Assembly (NCBI GenBank): GCA_034769895.1
Contig: CM068374.1
Coordinates: 355,184,302-355,248,301, forward strand
DNA from: Magicicada septendecula
Lineage: Eukaryota; Arthropoda; Insecta; Hemiptera; Cicadidae
Direction of reading: 5' to 3'
DNA length: 64,000 nucleotides
In this document: piece after piece, positions 1 to 11,690 of the stretch
Layout of the letters: each line of letters starts with the position of its first letter
Numbering within the stretch: the stretch's first letter is position 1
The notes under the pieces: model-generated
Told to the model about the DNA's origin: nothing
Databases searched by the model: none
The model's input: the letters and a program-made list of their open reading frames with translations, nothing else
Position numbers and translations under genes: made by a program

Positions 1-150
1 CTAGCTGATTTTGTCCGGTCGCTCGCCGAAACTCTCTTTGCTTCTGCAGCGACCTCGTCCTTTCCTTATCTCCGCTCTATCAGCACGTCTGAACCACCTC
101 CCGCTATACGTGTCAAACGCCCTCGGGCGATCTTAGACGACCCCCCGTAA
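1..150 (+). pseudogene. Jockey ORF2 C-terminus (partial, runs off left edge)
   Basis: Frame 1 is open from the first base to a TAA at 148-150. The last residues, KRPRAILDDPP, match the C-terminus of copy JB exactly, and JA and JC end with RPRALLDVPP and RPRALLDDPP. This is the tail beyond the reverse transcriptase domain of a Jockey-clade ORF2 protein, a region with no assigned catalytic role. No lesion is visible in these 49 codons, but the rest of the gene lies outside the window, so whether the copy was intact cannot be judged. It is listed as a pseudogene because every other copy in the array is broken. Confidence 0.8.
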
Positions 151-608
151 TTCTGTATGCTGTGACTTAGGTTCCCGAGCAATTCTATCTCCTTGTTACC
201 TTCCTATACAGTCAGATACCTTCCCCAAGTATGTTGGTTTACGGACTGCTTGGCGCTGTTACCGATGCCACAGACACGGCGGTTCCCTGCCTCGCGGGGA
301 ACGACCGGCGCTACACAGCGCCTGCATGCCGGGCCGGGCGCGTGCGGCATCTGCCGTTCGCCCCGCGACCGGCGGCAGTGTTACCATGACCCGGTACCTA
401 CATAAATATAAAATTGAAAAAATTTCCGCCGCCTTCTCTATTAACTGGTTGGCGTGTCCCTCCCGTAAAAATTAGGAAACCTTACTATGAAAGTCCAGCA
501 CTGTTTTCTTCTGGCAGCCATCGGGCACGTCCCGGAAGCTGTAATAAGCCACGGGTGCAAAGACGCCCCACTATTCAATGCAAATGCAAAAAACTGTGTC
601 TTCCCCAC
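1..608 (+). mobile_element. Jockey-clade LINE copy J0, 3' end only
   Basis: The left edge of the window cuts this copy, leaving the ORF2 C-terminus (1-150) and the 3' UTR. The UTR is homologous along its length to that of copy JB (9,076-9,548). It ends with a hairpin CGGGC/TCCCG (522-534), a second hairpin GGGTG/CGCCC (553-568), a tail containing ATGCAAATGCAAAA, and the junction motif CTTCCCCAC (600-608). I place the 3' end at or just before 608 by comparison with three other copies. The exact boundary could be a few bases either side, because the motif could be target DNA rather than element. Confidence 0.85.
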
Positions 609-953
609 GCATTCATAACAGCCCTGCGATTCGAAGAGTCAACATCTCCTGGGAGCTCTCTCTTCATGGGAAGTTGTCTTTTTCCAAGTGCGTTCAGTTT
701 CCGGCTTCACTCACATCTTTACCGTTCAGTGCAATAGTTTCAGTTCAGTGCCAGTGTTTCCATCTATTCAAGAAATAGTGCAGTGCAGTGTGTTCAGTGC
801 AGTGTTGTGTTTCTTGTGCCGTTAGTGTTTCGTGTTTGTTCCGCTGCTGCCTGGAGCTTGTTGGTAAGTGAGCTACTTTTGTATTTTGCTTATCCGTGTG
901 CTGGTAGTAGTCCTCTAGACCGTACCGCCTAAGGCGTAGGCTTCGCCTCGCCG

Positions 954-2470
954 ATGGCTGCCCGCAACCCACCTTCCTTCGGCCCTTCTCAGGGCCAACC
1001 TGCCTCCGTCGGTCCTCAGGACCTCTCAGTCCCTGCCAGCGCTCTAGCGCAACCTCTCCCGGATGGCCCTTCTCAGGACCACCCAACACCTACTTCTTCG
1101 CGGGAAACTCATGACGCGGACTCGGCCATGAACACCGATGGTGCCTGGCAATCTGTCAGCCGGAAACGGCGCGTCAGTGCCACCTCCACGGACTCTGGTC
1201 GAACTTCGCGTCGTGGCTCAACCGCGGGGCAATCCACCTCGGCCTCCCAGCAACAATCCGACCAGCCTCGGCGTATCCCGCCTCTGATTTTCGCCCGGCC
1301 TTCGGAATGGGCTAATTTCATGCGGCGTTTACACCGGTGCACTCCCTCTGGCACCATGACTGCTTCGGCCCAAGGTGACAGTTCCATCCGCCTCAACCCC
1401 ACGACCGTGAAGAGCTTCCGTATTGCACAGAAGTTCCTCACGGACGCGGGTATCCCTTACCACACCTTTGCCTTGCCGGAGGAGAAGGAACTAAAGGTGC
1501 AAATTATCGGTATCCCTGCGGATACCCCGCCTGAGCTCATTTCTAATGAACTTGTCAGTCTAGGCTTTAGAGTCAACAGCGTCACGCCTCTCTTCTCCCC
1601 CGGCAAGAAATTAGCTCGCAATGCGTTCCTGGTCAAGATCCGAAAGGAAGGTGATTACCAGACCATTTATGAGATCAACATGTTGTTTTACTTGAAGGTT
1701 AGGGTAGAAGCCTTCGAAGCCCAAGCCGGACCGAAGCAGTGTTACAACTGCCAGCGGTACGGCCACTCATCGGCATTTTGCCACCACCCCACCCGCTGTT
1801 TGCGCTGTGGCGATAGCCATCGTAAGGACACTTGTCCTCTCGCTCGTGCTGCCGCCACTTGCGCCAACTGCGGGGAACCTCACCCGGCATCATCGAAGTC
1901 GTGCAGGTTCTATGCTGCGGCTTTGAAGAAGATTTCAAAGTCTTCGCAGCAGCACGTTCCTGCGCCTCCAGCTAGGCCCCAAGCATCAAGGCCTGCCGCC
2001 TCGGCGGCACCTATCCCTGCTGCGGCACCGGCACTTGCGGCTGCCCCAGCTCGTCCGGCGTCTACCGGGGCGCCCAGCTATGCGGCTGCAACTGCTTCTC
2101 AGCCTGCCGCACAGCCCGCGGCCCAGCAGCCAAAACCTGCTGCGCCGTCAAAGAAAAAGACGAAACCATCGCCCCCCGTCTCCTCGCAGCAAATGCCCGC
2201 TGCACCTTAGCCATCATCTACCCCTGACATCGCAAATCCAAGGCAGCCGAAACAAAAGGCCCCCGCCCAGAATGGCATCATGTTTAAACACCCGGCGCCC
2301 AAGCCTCAGGCGGCACCGGCGTTGCCGCGTCCACGGACGTGACTTTCGCCGACCGCGTGCGCGCTTGGATCAACGCCTTGATCCCTCAAATTCTTGCTGC
2401 CAAGGATGTCCAGTCCTTGTTAGTTATCGTCCTTACCTCCGTGACCTCACTTATCCCTCTCGATGGCTAG
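954..2470 (+). pseudogene. JA ORF1: CCHC-knuckle nucleic-acid-binding protein, broken near the C-terminus
   Basis: The ORF opens at ATG 954 and reads 418 codons to a stop at 2208-2210. A basic Ser/Thr-rich N-terminus contains GPSQGQ and GPSQDHP motifs. A PRE_C2HC-like segment follows (about residues 110-255, with a HTFALPEEKELKV motif). Then come three zinc knuckles: CYNCQRYGHSSAFC, CLRCGDSHRKDTC and CANCGEPHPASSKSC (about residues 263-323). The remainder is an Ala/Pro/Gln-rich tail. By comparison with JB and JD the ancestral ORF1 ran on through about 2340-2470 in another frame, where a W-I/V-N/S-x-L/I-x-P-Q-I-L-A-A block and a terminal LDG-stop are still readable, so there is a stop plus a frameshift near 2210-2340. 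In Jockey elements ORF1 protein packages element RNA. Confidence 0.85.
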
Positions 2471-5162
2471 GCCCTTTCGGCTGGTGGCTTGGAACGCATG
2501 TGGCGTTCTATCTCGCCGTGCCGAATTGGCCGCCTTCGTAACCGATTATGACATAGACGTCATACTCCTTAGTGAAACACATTTAATTCCCACACACTCG
2601 TTCCAGCTTCCGGCGTACACGACGTATCGCACAGACCGGCCTGGCCAGAACCGGCTGTACGCCTCTGGCGGCACAGCCATTCTGGTTCACAGGCGCATCG
2701 CCCACCGCCCCCTGCCGCCTCTGGCGACTCGTCGCTTGGAGGCGACGGCGGTTGCTCTCTGCATCGGGGATCGGGAGGTTCGACTGGTTTCAGTCTACCT
2801 CCCCCCCCCCGAGGTGGACCACCGCCCGACGAGGATGAATGGGACGCTCTATTAGAAGACCCTCTACCAACCATCGCAGCCGGAGACTTCAATAGTAAGC
2901 ATCCCCTGTGGAACAGCCGTGTCTCAAACCCATACGGCCGCTCTCTGTACCAATACGTTCAACGTCATCCTCATGTGAACGCTCTTGGTCCTAGATCACC
3001 GACCTATATCCCCAATCGAGGGGGACTACCAGACGTCCTTGACATTGCTGTTGTCAAAGACGTGGCCTATCCTATCGCTATCGAAGCCGTGTCAGACCTC
3101 TCGTCTGATCACGACCCGGTAATACTCACTGTTCGGCCCACGCTGGACACACCTCTCCAGCCTCCCCATCGTGTAACGAGAGTCAACTGGCGATCGTTCC
3201 ACGATGAACTGGGTCGAACAGTACCATCTGACCCCCAGGTCGACATCTCCAGCCCGGATGATGTAGACCGCTTGGCCGACTATCTTCAAGAAGTAGTCAC
3301 GTCCGCCATGGACAAACACACCTATAACGTCCCTGCGCCCAACAGACGGTCGCAGTTACCTGAAGAGGTGATTCTAGCCATCCGCAAACGGCGCCAGCTC
3401 CGCCGGCGATGGCAACAAACCCGGGACCCTGCCGTAAAACGCAGGCTGAACGCCCAATCAGACCTTGTCAAGCAGCTTCTGCTTCATGCCACTGCTCATC
3501 GATGGGACTCATATCTTGAGTCTCTGGAAGTCACGCCCCAGTCCGTTTTTCGGGCTGCGAGCCGACTCACTGGCGAGAAAAGGACCCGCTACCCCCTACG
3601 ATCACCGAACGGGATTGTGTACTCCGCGGCCGACAAAGCAGAAGTCTTTGCCGATACCATGGAGGAACAATTTACTGTTCACAGAGGCGTCTGCGACCCC
3701 GGCCACTCGGCAGCGGTCGCAGACTTCCTATCTGGATATTTTTCCCGCCCTCCGGCAGACCCAATCAACCCGTTCGACGAGGCTGAAGTGGAATCGGCCA
3801 TTAGTCGACTGCGCCCCAAGCGGGCGCCCGGCGAGGACCGTATTGGTGCAGCGGCCCTACTTAACGCCCCAGCAAGTCTCGTTTCACTCATCCACGTGCT
3901 GTTCAATGGATGTCTCCGGCTCCATTACTATCCCAGCCCTTGGAAACGAGCCAAAGTCATCATGTTGCCGAAGGCTCGCAAGCTGCGTACGCTCCCGGAG
4001 AATCATCGACCAATCTCTCTTTTGCCAGTCTTATCGAAGGTGTTCGAGCGCCTCCTGCATCGCCGAATTACTCCCCTGCTGGATAATTTCATCCGGCAGG
4101 AACAGTTCGGCTTCCGCAGGCAGCATTCGACCACTCTTCAACTTGTCCGAGTTGTCACGCAACTCACTGACGCCATCAACAGAAATCATCAAACTGTCGC
4201 CGTCCTTCTGGACGTGAGCAAGGCCTTCGACAAAGTCTGGCACGAAGGCCTTCTCTATAAACTAGCCACCTCCCCTCTCCCTGCCTCATTTGTACATCTG
4301 ATGCGGTCGTATCTCTGCGACCGCAAATTTAGGATCTGCGTCGACGGGACGTACTCTTCTGTCTGCCCCGTCGCCGCTGGCGTTCCTCAAGGATCTGTCC
4401 TCGGCCCCGTTCTGTACCTAGTGTACATGAACGACCTGCCAGTTTTGCCTGGAGTCACGCTCTCTCTCTATGCGGACGATGCGATGTACCACACCAGTTC
4501 TGCAAACCTTCGTTTTGCGACTGACGTGGTGCAGCGCCAGCTCGCATTACTTCCGGCCTGGCTAAGGAATTTGGCGGGTGGCGATCAATAGGGTGAAATC
4601 CGAGGCGATTGCCTTCTCCCGTCAGCTCACTTCCCGATGCCAGACCCTCTCCCTTGAAGGAAGCCCAATCGCTTGGCAACGTACTGTGAAGTACTTGGGC
4701 GTCACTTTTGATCGACGCCTAAGCTTCAGAGCTCACGTGTCCACAGTGCTCCAGCGCGCCCGAGGCGTCAAAGCCAAACTATACCCATTCTTATCGCCTC
4801 GAGGGCCACTGCCTTTGCGCACGAAGCTCTCGATATATCTGCTCTTTTTACGAGCCGTCCTTATGTACGCAGCGCCTGCATTTTGGAACCAACTCGCCCC
4901 CGACGTCGTTAAACGCCTGGAAGCCTTCCAAGCCATTACCCTTCGCCTTATCTCCGGCTCTCCCTGGTATGTAAAAAATGATTCTATCAGGCGAGGGCTG
5001 AAGATTCCGTCGCTCGATAGATTTGCGCGAACTCTCACGTTCAACCTCTTCCATCGAGCATCACTTTCAGACTTTCCTCACCTCCAACACCTCGATAACG
5101 ACGATGGACCTCCACCAGTCAAACGCCGCCGCCCTCGAGCTCTGCTCGACGTCCCACCATAA
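2463..5162 (+). pseudogene. JA ORF2: endonuclease plus reverse transcriptase, two frameshifts
   Basis: It starts at ATG 2463, inside the ORF1 stop (ATGGCTAG), and ends at TAA 5160-5162, about 900 codons in all. The N-terminus is an exonuclease/endonuclease/phosphatase domain: RLVAWNACG, LLSETHL, AGDFNSKHPLWNSR and SDLSSDHDP are visible. The reverse transcriptase follows, with KRAPGEDRI, RPISLLPVLSKVFERLL, LLDVSKAFDKVWH, AGVPQGSVLGP and the catalytic box SLYADDA (about 4465-4485). Two lesions break it. One is a slip at the C10 run (2801-2810) that moves the frame after the first 113 codons. The other is an extra base near 4568 (AATTTGGCGGG against AAATGGCGGG in JB). Otherwise the frames are clean, which suggests fairly recent death. 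Confidence 0.9.
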
Positions 5163-5683
5163 TTTTAAAATAAAAAATTACCCACTCACCATCTGTCCAC
5201 GCACCGACCAATCGTATCTGACCACCTTCCTACCTGTCAAATCTCCGGTCCGTTGCAGGCCGACAGGTGGATCGGGCGTTGTGCCGGCTTTAGGTGTGCC
5301 TAGCGCCACCTTCAGTCGGCAACTTCCCCCCTCCAATCTCTCGCCTGCCTCGGTATCGCCATAAGGCAGTCTACCGGACTCTTACCGGGCTGGCGGAAGT
5401 GTATCGACCCGTTGTGGGCGAACAAATCCCGTCAACCCGTGCTAAGCGTTCGCGTAGACTTCCCTCTCAGGCCATTGGTGGATCGCGTCAGCGGTTCAGC
5501 CAATCACAGCCCGTCTCCTTCACCTCCGCCAAAATAAAAAAGGGGGTTCCTATCCGTTTCAGTGACAAGTTTCGCACCAAGCACACGAAGAGCATCAGGC
5601 AGTCATCGGGCTTGCCCGGACGCTGCCGTCACTGGGGCACGCACTGTGCTGTGCCCTGCACATCTTGGCATCCCCACGCATTC

Positions 5684-6956
5684 CTCCTATTGTAATTCCT
5701 GACAACAGGAATTACACACAATTGCTTCGTTCCCTATCACAAGCTCTCCCTTCGGTCAAGGTCGAGGTGAGGTGCCAAGGCGCCTCGCTAAAGCTGGCGA
5801 CCGCTACGATCCCTGACTTCCGCTCTGTTCAGGCATTCCTGACAGAGCGTAAAATCTCTTTTCACACTTTTGACCTCTCGTCAGAGCGAGAAATCAAGGT
5901 CGTTCTGTAGGGAATACCTTCCTTTACCGAAACTGATGCCATCAGGCAGGAACTTGTTGCGCTTGGCTGTGCGCCGACTGCGGCAAGCGTCCTGTATGTT
6001 GGCAAAAGTGACGACCGCCGACCTGTTAACAGCTTTCAGGTCAAACTTCTAAAAGTAGGCCCTTTCGAGGAGATTTACAGTCTCCAGAATCTTCTGCACC
6101 TACGGGTGCAAGTCAGGACATTTGACCCGCGGCCCGGCCCCTCGCAGTGTTTTAACTGCCAAAGGTTCGGCCACAGCAGTATCTGTGTCATCAGCCCCCG
6201 CGTTGCGTGCGTTGTGCTGAACCTCATCGTGGCTGTGATAAGCCACTGACGGGGTTCACAGCTAAATGCTGCAACTGCAAAGGAGCCCACCCGGCTAATT
6301 ACCGAGGCTGCCCTAACTTTATCGCCGCCATGAAACCGCAGCGACCTCCTGTGCGCCCTGGCGCGCAGGCAGGCCGTGTAGCTGGTCCTGGCCCTAACCG
6401 GCGAGAGGCATTCCCACATCTCACTGGTTCATCTGCCAAGGTCCCGGCAGCAACTCCGGTTGCTTCCGGTACCGCTGTCTCGCCTGCAGTCGTCGCTTCA
6501 GCGCCGCCTGCAGCGACCTCAACCCCGGCGCCTTCCGGAGCGCCCGCACCTTCCTATGCGGCCATGGTCGCTAAATCTGTCCCACCTCCAGCCCGTCCGG
6601 GCAGGTCCAAGCGCTCTCGTCGTCGCCGGAACTCCGCCGGCCGACCTACACCATCACAGGTTCCACATGTACCGACACCGCGGGCTCGACCCGCCCCCAG
6701 TCATCAACCTAAACCTCCCAGTGAGCAGTCTACTACTCAGTCCGTCAGCCCAGCGCCATCAGCTACCCCTGCCGAGGCCAGTCAGGCTTGCCCTCCGGAG
6801 TCCCGGGAATCATCTCGGGCCTCGGCGGATCCCCTGACTGCCTGGGCAGATAATCTTGTCGCATCTATAAGGACTGCTCGCGACACTACCACAGTGCTTG
6901 CCCTGGTCTTCCAATCATTAGCTACCCTCTTTCCTCTACTTCCCCTGAATGGCTAA
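5684..6956 (+). pseudogene. JB ORF1: truncated CCHC-knuckle protein
   Basis: The reading frame enters at about 5684 with IPPIVIP, which aligns to the IPPLIF and IPPIVVP segments of JA and JD; the first 100 or so residues are absent. An in-frame TAG at 5908-5910 interrupts the PRE_C2HC-like region. A frameshift near 6160-6200 lies across the first two knuckles, CFNCQRFGHSSIC and then PPRCVRCAE. The third knuckle is CCNCKGAHPANYRGC. The tail is Pro/Ala/Ser-rich. The stop TAA (6954-6956) overlaps the ORF2 start in ATGGCTAA. The protein would be non-functional because two lesions precede and enter the knuckles. Confidence 0.85.
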
Positions 6957-9075
6957 TAGCCTGAGGATCGTTGCGTGGAACGCCCTCGGGCTACTCCCCA
7001 GACGATCTGAACTGATGACTTTCGTGACGGAGTATGATATCATACTTCTTTCCGAGACTCATCTGGCTCATTACCACTTGTTTTCCCTTCCTGCCTATGC
7101 CTGTTATCGTCAGGATCGTCCCATACGGCCTCGCTGTCCCCCCTCGGGGGGCACAGCTGTCTTAGTCCATAGGCGGATATCTCACAGGCTTTTGCCTCCT
7201 CTAGATACATCTATTATTGAAGGCTGCGCGGTGGCGGTGGACGCCGGCGTATCGGAGCTGCGCGTTGTTTCTGCGTACCTCCGGCCTGGCCGGCGAACTC
7301 CGCCACCGCCCGAGGAGTGGGACGCCCTCCTCGACCACCCCCTCTCAACCATTGTAGCCGGCGACTTAAACGCCAAACACCCTTCATGGAACAGCCGCTT
7401 TTTCAATGCCTATGGAAATTCTCTGTTCCGGTTCGTCTCTGGCGACCCGGCACTTAATGTCATCGGCCCTGAAGACCCTACCTACTACCCCTTTCACGGC
7501 CATCGGCCGGACGTTCTTGACATAGTAGTTGTCAAGAACGTTGCCCGCAACATCGAGGTCTCGTCTGTGTCGGATCTTTCGTCCGATCACAATCCCCTTG
7601 TTATAACTGTTCGAAAGCTGTCGGCAGAAGTCTGGGATTTCCTATCTGGTTATTTCTATCGCCCTCCCGCTGGCCCAGACCTCCCGTTCGACAGAGACGA
7701 ACTCGTTTCATCTGTCTGCCGACTAAGCCGCCGTCGCGCCCCCGGTCCTGACCGGATCGGGGCCGCTGCATTACAATATCTCCCGGCCTCAGGCGTTGAC
7801 CTCGTGCTCGAGCTGTTCAACTCTTGTCTCCGGCTACAGTACTTTCCCAGCCTGTGGAAAACAGAAAACATCGTTATGATTCCTAAACTCCGCAAGCCGC
7901 GCATGTTTCCTGAAAGCTATCGGCCAATATCTCTCTTGCCAGTTATCTCGAAGGTGTTCGAGCGGCTCCTGCTGGCCCGCATCTCGCCGTTGTTGGATAA
8001 TTTTATCCGCAACGAACAGTTCGGGTTTCGCAGAGAGCACTCGACCACGCTTCAACTAGTCCGCGTGGTAACGCAACTCTCTGACGCCACCAACAGGCGA
8101 GCGGCTACGGCCGCCGCACTGCTGGACGTGAGCAAGGCCTTCGATAAAGTCTGGCATGAAGGTCTTCTCTTCAAACTTGCCAACTCCCCCTTACCATCGT
8201 CCATAGTGTTTTTCCTCCGGTCGTATCTCAGCGACTAAACCTTCAGGGTGAGCGTCGACGGAACCTGCTCTGCAGTTCGTCCCGTCGCCGCTGGCGTACC
8301 TCAGGGATCTGTCCTCGGCCCCGTTCTGTACCTTGTGTACACGAACGACCTGCCTGTCTTGCCCGGTGTCACGTTGTCTTTGTTCGCTGACGATGCAATG
8401 TATCATTACAGCTCTGTGTCCCCGCGTTTTGCGAGCACACAGTTTCAGCGTCAGTTGGACCAGCTTCCGGACTGGCTACGGAAATGGCGGGTGATGATCA
8501 ATACGGAGAAATCCGAGGCGATCTGTTTCACTCGTAAGTCCATCTCCCGATGCCAGCCCCTCTCCCTGGAAGGGAGGCCTATCGCCTACAAAGAGTCGGT
8601 GAAGTATCTAGGCGTTCGGCTCCACCGGCGTCTTTGCTTCAACGCCCACGTGACTGAAACCCTCTCCAAGGCTCGCGGCGTCCGAGCCAAACTTTACCCA
8701 TACCTCGCGTGCCGCAGCCCCCTGGCGCTGCGCACGAAAGTTACCCTCTATCTGTTGTTTCTCCGGTCTGTATTGACCTATGCGGCACCTGTTTGGTGGT
8801 CACTTGTCTCCGCCACCAACAGGCGTAGGCTGGAAAGTTTCCAATCCAGAACCCTCCGTTCCTTGTCGGGATCTCCTTGGTTTGTTAGAAACAGTGTAAT
8901 TCGAGGAGGTCTACGAGTTCCTACTCTCTCAGCCTTTGTCTGGTCATTAGCTGCAACTCTCTTTGCCGCAGCTGAAACCTCTTCCTTCCCTTGCCTCAGG
9001 ACCATCAGCACCACGCAACCACCTCCCCCTGTCCGGGTCAAACGCCCTCGGGCGATTCTCGATGACCCGCCATAA
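6949..9075 (+). pseudogene. JB ORF2: endonuclease/reverse transcriptase with inter-domain deletion and one stop
   Basis: ATG 6949 opens an endonuclease domain with RIVAWNALG, LLSETHLA, AGDLNAKHPSWNSR and SDLSSDHNP. About 560 bp present in JA (the linker between endonuclease and reverse transcriptase) is missing at about 7,615-7,635. The deletion keeps the frame, so DFLSGYF follows almost directly. The reverse transcriptase has RRAPGPDRI, RPISLLPVISKVFERLL, LLDVSKAFDKVWH, AGVPQGSVLGP and SLFADDA. A TAA at 8236-8238 replaces the codon for R in the otherwise conserved DRTFR motif; the same frame then runs open to TAA 9073-9075 after RPRAILDDPP. Apart from the missing linker, this is the least damaged ORF2 in the array. 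Confidence 0.9.
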
Positions 9076-9548
9076 CTTTAACTAAGCTACATAAAGCTAC
9101 TTTTGCATACTCACTATCTGACCATGCCCCAGAAATTACCTGCAAAGCTGTTTCCTTCCTCCCTTCCTAGTATGCCGACCGCGCTGAATGCCGCTGCTAC
9201 GCGCTATCACTGGCACGGAGGCTCTCTGCCTCGCAGGGAGCGACCGACGCCTCACGGCGTCTGCACGCGGGGCTGGGAACGGGTGACATCTGTCACCTGA
9301 ACCCGTTCATGCGGCAGTGCCCACTGATTGCTCAACTTTTAAAAATAAATAAAAATTAAAAACCTTTCTCCCCCGCCTTCTCAGATAACTGGTTGGCGGT
9401 TGTCCATTCCTGTTTTTAGGCACCAGTCAAAGAACAAGAACTACGTGTATCCACAGGCAGTCGTTGGGCTCGACCCAGATGCTGCAGTCATGCACCGGGT
9501 GCAAAGACGCCCCGCTACTATGATGCTACATGCTACATGCTTCCCCAC

Positions 9549-11619
9549 TATCACGATCCCCTACTTGTAACTGTCTTGCTGCCGTCGGTCTCACCCCGAC
9601 TTCCCGATCATCCTGTTAGGAGAGTCAATTGGCGATCCTACCATGATGATATGGCCAGGCAGTTGCCATCTGTCCCTCCGGACCCACTCGTCTCTTGTGA
9701 CGACGTGGATCTCCGGGTACATCAGCTCCAGGACCTCGTCCAGACTGCAATGGACAAGAACACCTATACTGTTCCGGTGAGTAATAAACGCTCCGACCTT
9801 CCTGGGGAAGTTCTCCAAGCCATCCGATTACGGCGCCAGCTCCGCCGCAGATGGCAGCATACCCGTGACCCTGCCGCTAGACGGCGTTTTCGAGCCCAGT
9901 CGGAACACGTCTCGCAGCTTCTGCTTGACGTAAACGCGAATCGATGGGACTTCTATTTGGAGTCCTTGGAAGTCGACCACGCCTCCGTATGGAGAGCCGC
10001 TGGTAAACTAAAAGGCGAAAAGAGGACTCGCCATCCCTTGAATACCCCGGACGGCACTGTATACTCTGCAGAAGGCAAGGCGGAAGTCTTCGCCGACTGT
10101 ATTGAGGAACAGTTCACCGTCCATAGAGGCATCTCTGACCCGGCTCATACGGCCGACGTCAGGGATTTCCTATCTGGATACTTTTCTGCTCCCCCGAATG
10201 ATCCTCCTAATTCGGTCGACGAGGAAGACCTTGCGTCTGTCCTAAGCCGACTGAAGAAGAGAAAGGCCCCTGGCCCCGATCGCATCGGCGCGGCTGCGTT
10301 GCAGAATCTCCCTACTGTCCTTCGGCAGTTGACGTTCTTCTTGAGCTGTTCAACTCCTGTCTCCGGCTGAGGTACTTCCCCCGCCTGTGGAAAACTGCTA
10401 ATGTCATTATGATCCAGAAATCTAAAAAGCCGCCCACGCTACCTGGAAGCTACCGCCCAATATCACTATTGCCAGTAATCTCGAAGGTATTCGAGCGTCT
10501 TCTCCTGGCCCGTATTCGGCCCCTGGTGGATGATTTCATCCGCGAGGAGCAGTTTGGGTTTAGGTCGAGGCACTCGACTACTCTTCAGCTAGTACGGGTT
10601 GTCACCTGTCTAGCTGACGCCGCCAACAATCATCAGGGAACAGGCGCCGTCCTGTTGGATGTGAGCAAAGCCTTCGATAAAGTCTGGCACGAAGGCCTGC
10701 TCTACAAACTGGCGCATTCGCCACTCCCAGCATCTATCGTCCACTTGCTCCGATCCTATCTGACGGATCGCACCTTCAGGATCAGCGTAGATCTGAAGGA
10801 TCGCTCTCTCGGGTTCGCCCTGTCGCCGCCGGCGTCCCACAAGGATCTGTCCTCGGCCCCGTTCTGTACACGAACGATCTGCCTGTTTATCCCGGGGTCA
10901 CGTTATCTCTATTTGCCGACGACGCGATGTTTCATTTTAGCTCGCTTTCGCCTTGGCGGACGAGCGTCACGTTACAACGCCAGTTGGCTATGCTTCCGGA
11001 CTGGCTAAGGAAATGGCGGGTAGCGATCAATACGGAGAAATCCGAGGCGATCTGCTTTACGCATAAGTCCATTTCCCGATGCCAATCCCTCTCCTTAGAG
11101 GGGAGACCCATCAACTGGACTGAGACGATGAAGTACCTAGGTGTTCGGCTTGATCGGCACCTAAGCTTCAACGCCCACGTGACCGCAACCCTCAACATGG
11201 CTCGTGGCGTCAGAGCCAAACTATCACCTATACTTTCGCGGAACAGCCGCCTGGCTGTCCGTACAAAACTAACATTGTATCTACTGTTCCTCCGAACAGT
11301 ACTCACTTATGCGGCGCCCGCTTGGTGGCCTCTCCTATCGGTCACCAACAGGCATAGGCTGACGACGTTTCAGAACTGGACCCTACGCTCCCTCACGGGG
11401 TCCCCGTGGTATGTGCGAAATTCCGCCATTCACCGGGGCCTCCGTGTTCCCACCTTAGAGGTATTCGTCTGGTCCTTGGCAACGAATTTGTTCGCCAAGG
11501 CCGGCGAGTCCCCTTATCAGCACCTCCAAAGGCTTAACAGCATGGAGAATGCACCGCCCCCTCGCCGCGTCAGGCGCCCTAGGGCGCTGTTAGACGATCC
11601 CCCTAAGTTCATCACATGA
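9549..11619 (+). pseudogene. JC ORF2: reverse transcriptase part, two or more frameshifts
   Basis: The frame is open from the truncated end to 10,370 (NWRSYHDD, KAPGPDRIGAAALQ), then shifts at about 10,333. It continues from before 10,409 as RPISLLPVISKVFERLL, EEQFGFRSRHSTTLQL and LLDVSKAFDKVWH. It shifts again near 10,790-10,800, where about nine bases encoding an L-V-Y segment are also missing next to the PQGSVLGP block, and resumes to TGA 11,617-11,619 (RPRALLDDPPKFIT). The catalytic ADDA box is at about 10,917-10,928. The first frameshift is shared exactly with copy JD. Confidence 0.85.
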
Positions 11620-11690
11620 ACCCCCCAGAAACGAACCCTCCAACCTTCTGGAGACTGAATTGATCACCATCATTCACTACCTGCGCCTGC
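9549..11690 (+). mobile_element. Jockey-clade LINE copy JC, 5'-truncated
   Basis: It starts within the end of the endonuclease domain (homology to JD begins at about 9,549, at the SSDHDP block) directly after the JB junction motif, and runs through the ORF2 stop at 11,619. To about 10,790 it is nearly identical to JD 20,605-21,838, with roughly 16 differences in 1.23 kb counted by eye. Its own 3' UTR is short. The terminal hairpins and junction motif seen in J0, JA, JB and JE are absent, and sequence resembling the JE 3' UTR takes over from about 11,690-11,750. The 3' limit is therefore approximate. Confidence 0.75.

Larger units (their letters stand above)
609..5677 (+). mobile_element. Jockey-clade LINE copy JA, near full length
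   Basis: This is the most complete member of its family here: a 5' UTR (about 609-953) rich in CAGTG/TTCAGTG words, ORF1 (954-2470), ORF2 (2463-5162), a 3' UTR (5163 to about 5670) and the junction motif TCCCCACGCATTC (5671-5683). The 3' UTR carries hairpins CGGGC/GCCCG (5607-5618) and GGGCAC/GTGCCC (5635-5656). It is fused directly to J0 upstream and JB downstream with no obvious host DNA. The 5' end is inferred only from where J0 stops. Confidence 0.85.
5678..9548 (+). mobile_element. Jockey-clade LINE copy JB, 5'-truncated with internal deletion
   Basis: It begins abruptly inside ORF1, next to the JA 3' junction motif, so its 5' UTR and ORF1 N-terminus are missing. ORF1 (to 6956) and ORF2 (6949-9075) follow, then a 3' UTR with hairpins TGGGC/ACCCA (9465-9477) and GGGTG/CGCCC (9497-9512), a TGCTACA-repeat tail and CTTCCCCAC (9540-9548). 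The 5' truncation is typical either of incomplete target-primed reverse transcription or of erosion of a free end. Confidence 0.85.

Noticed and set aside
193..405. Open frame of 70 codons
   Set aside because: It lies in the 3' UTR of LINE copy J0, starts with TTG and is not kept in the homologous JB UTR.
745..1441. Long minus-strand frames opposite JA ORF1
   Set aside because: They are shadows of the GC-rich ORF1; composition mirrors the sense codons and there are no motifs. The same holds for other minus-strand frames up to 21.8 kb.
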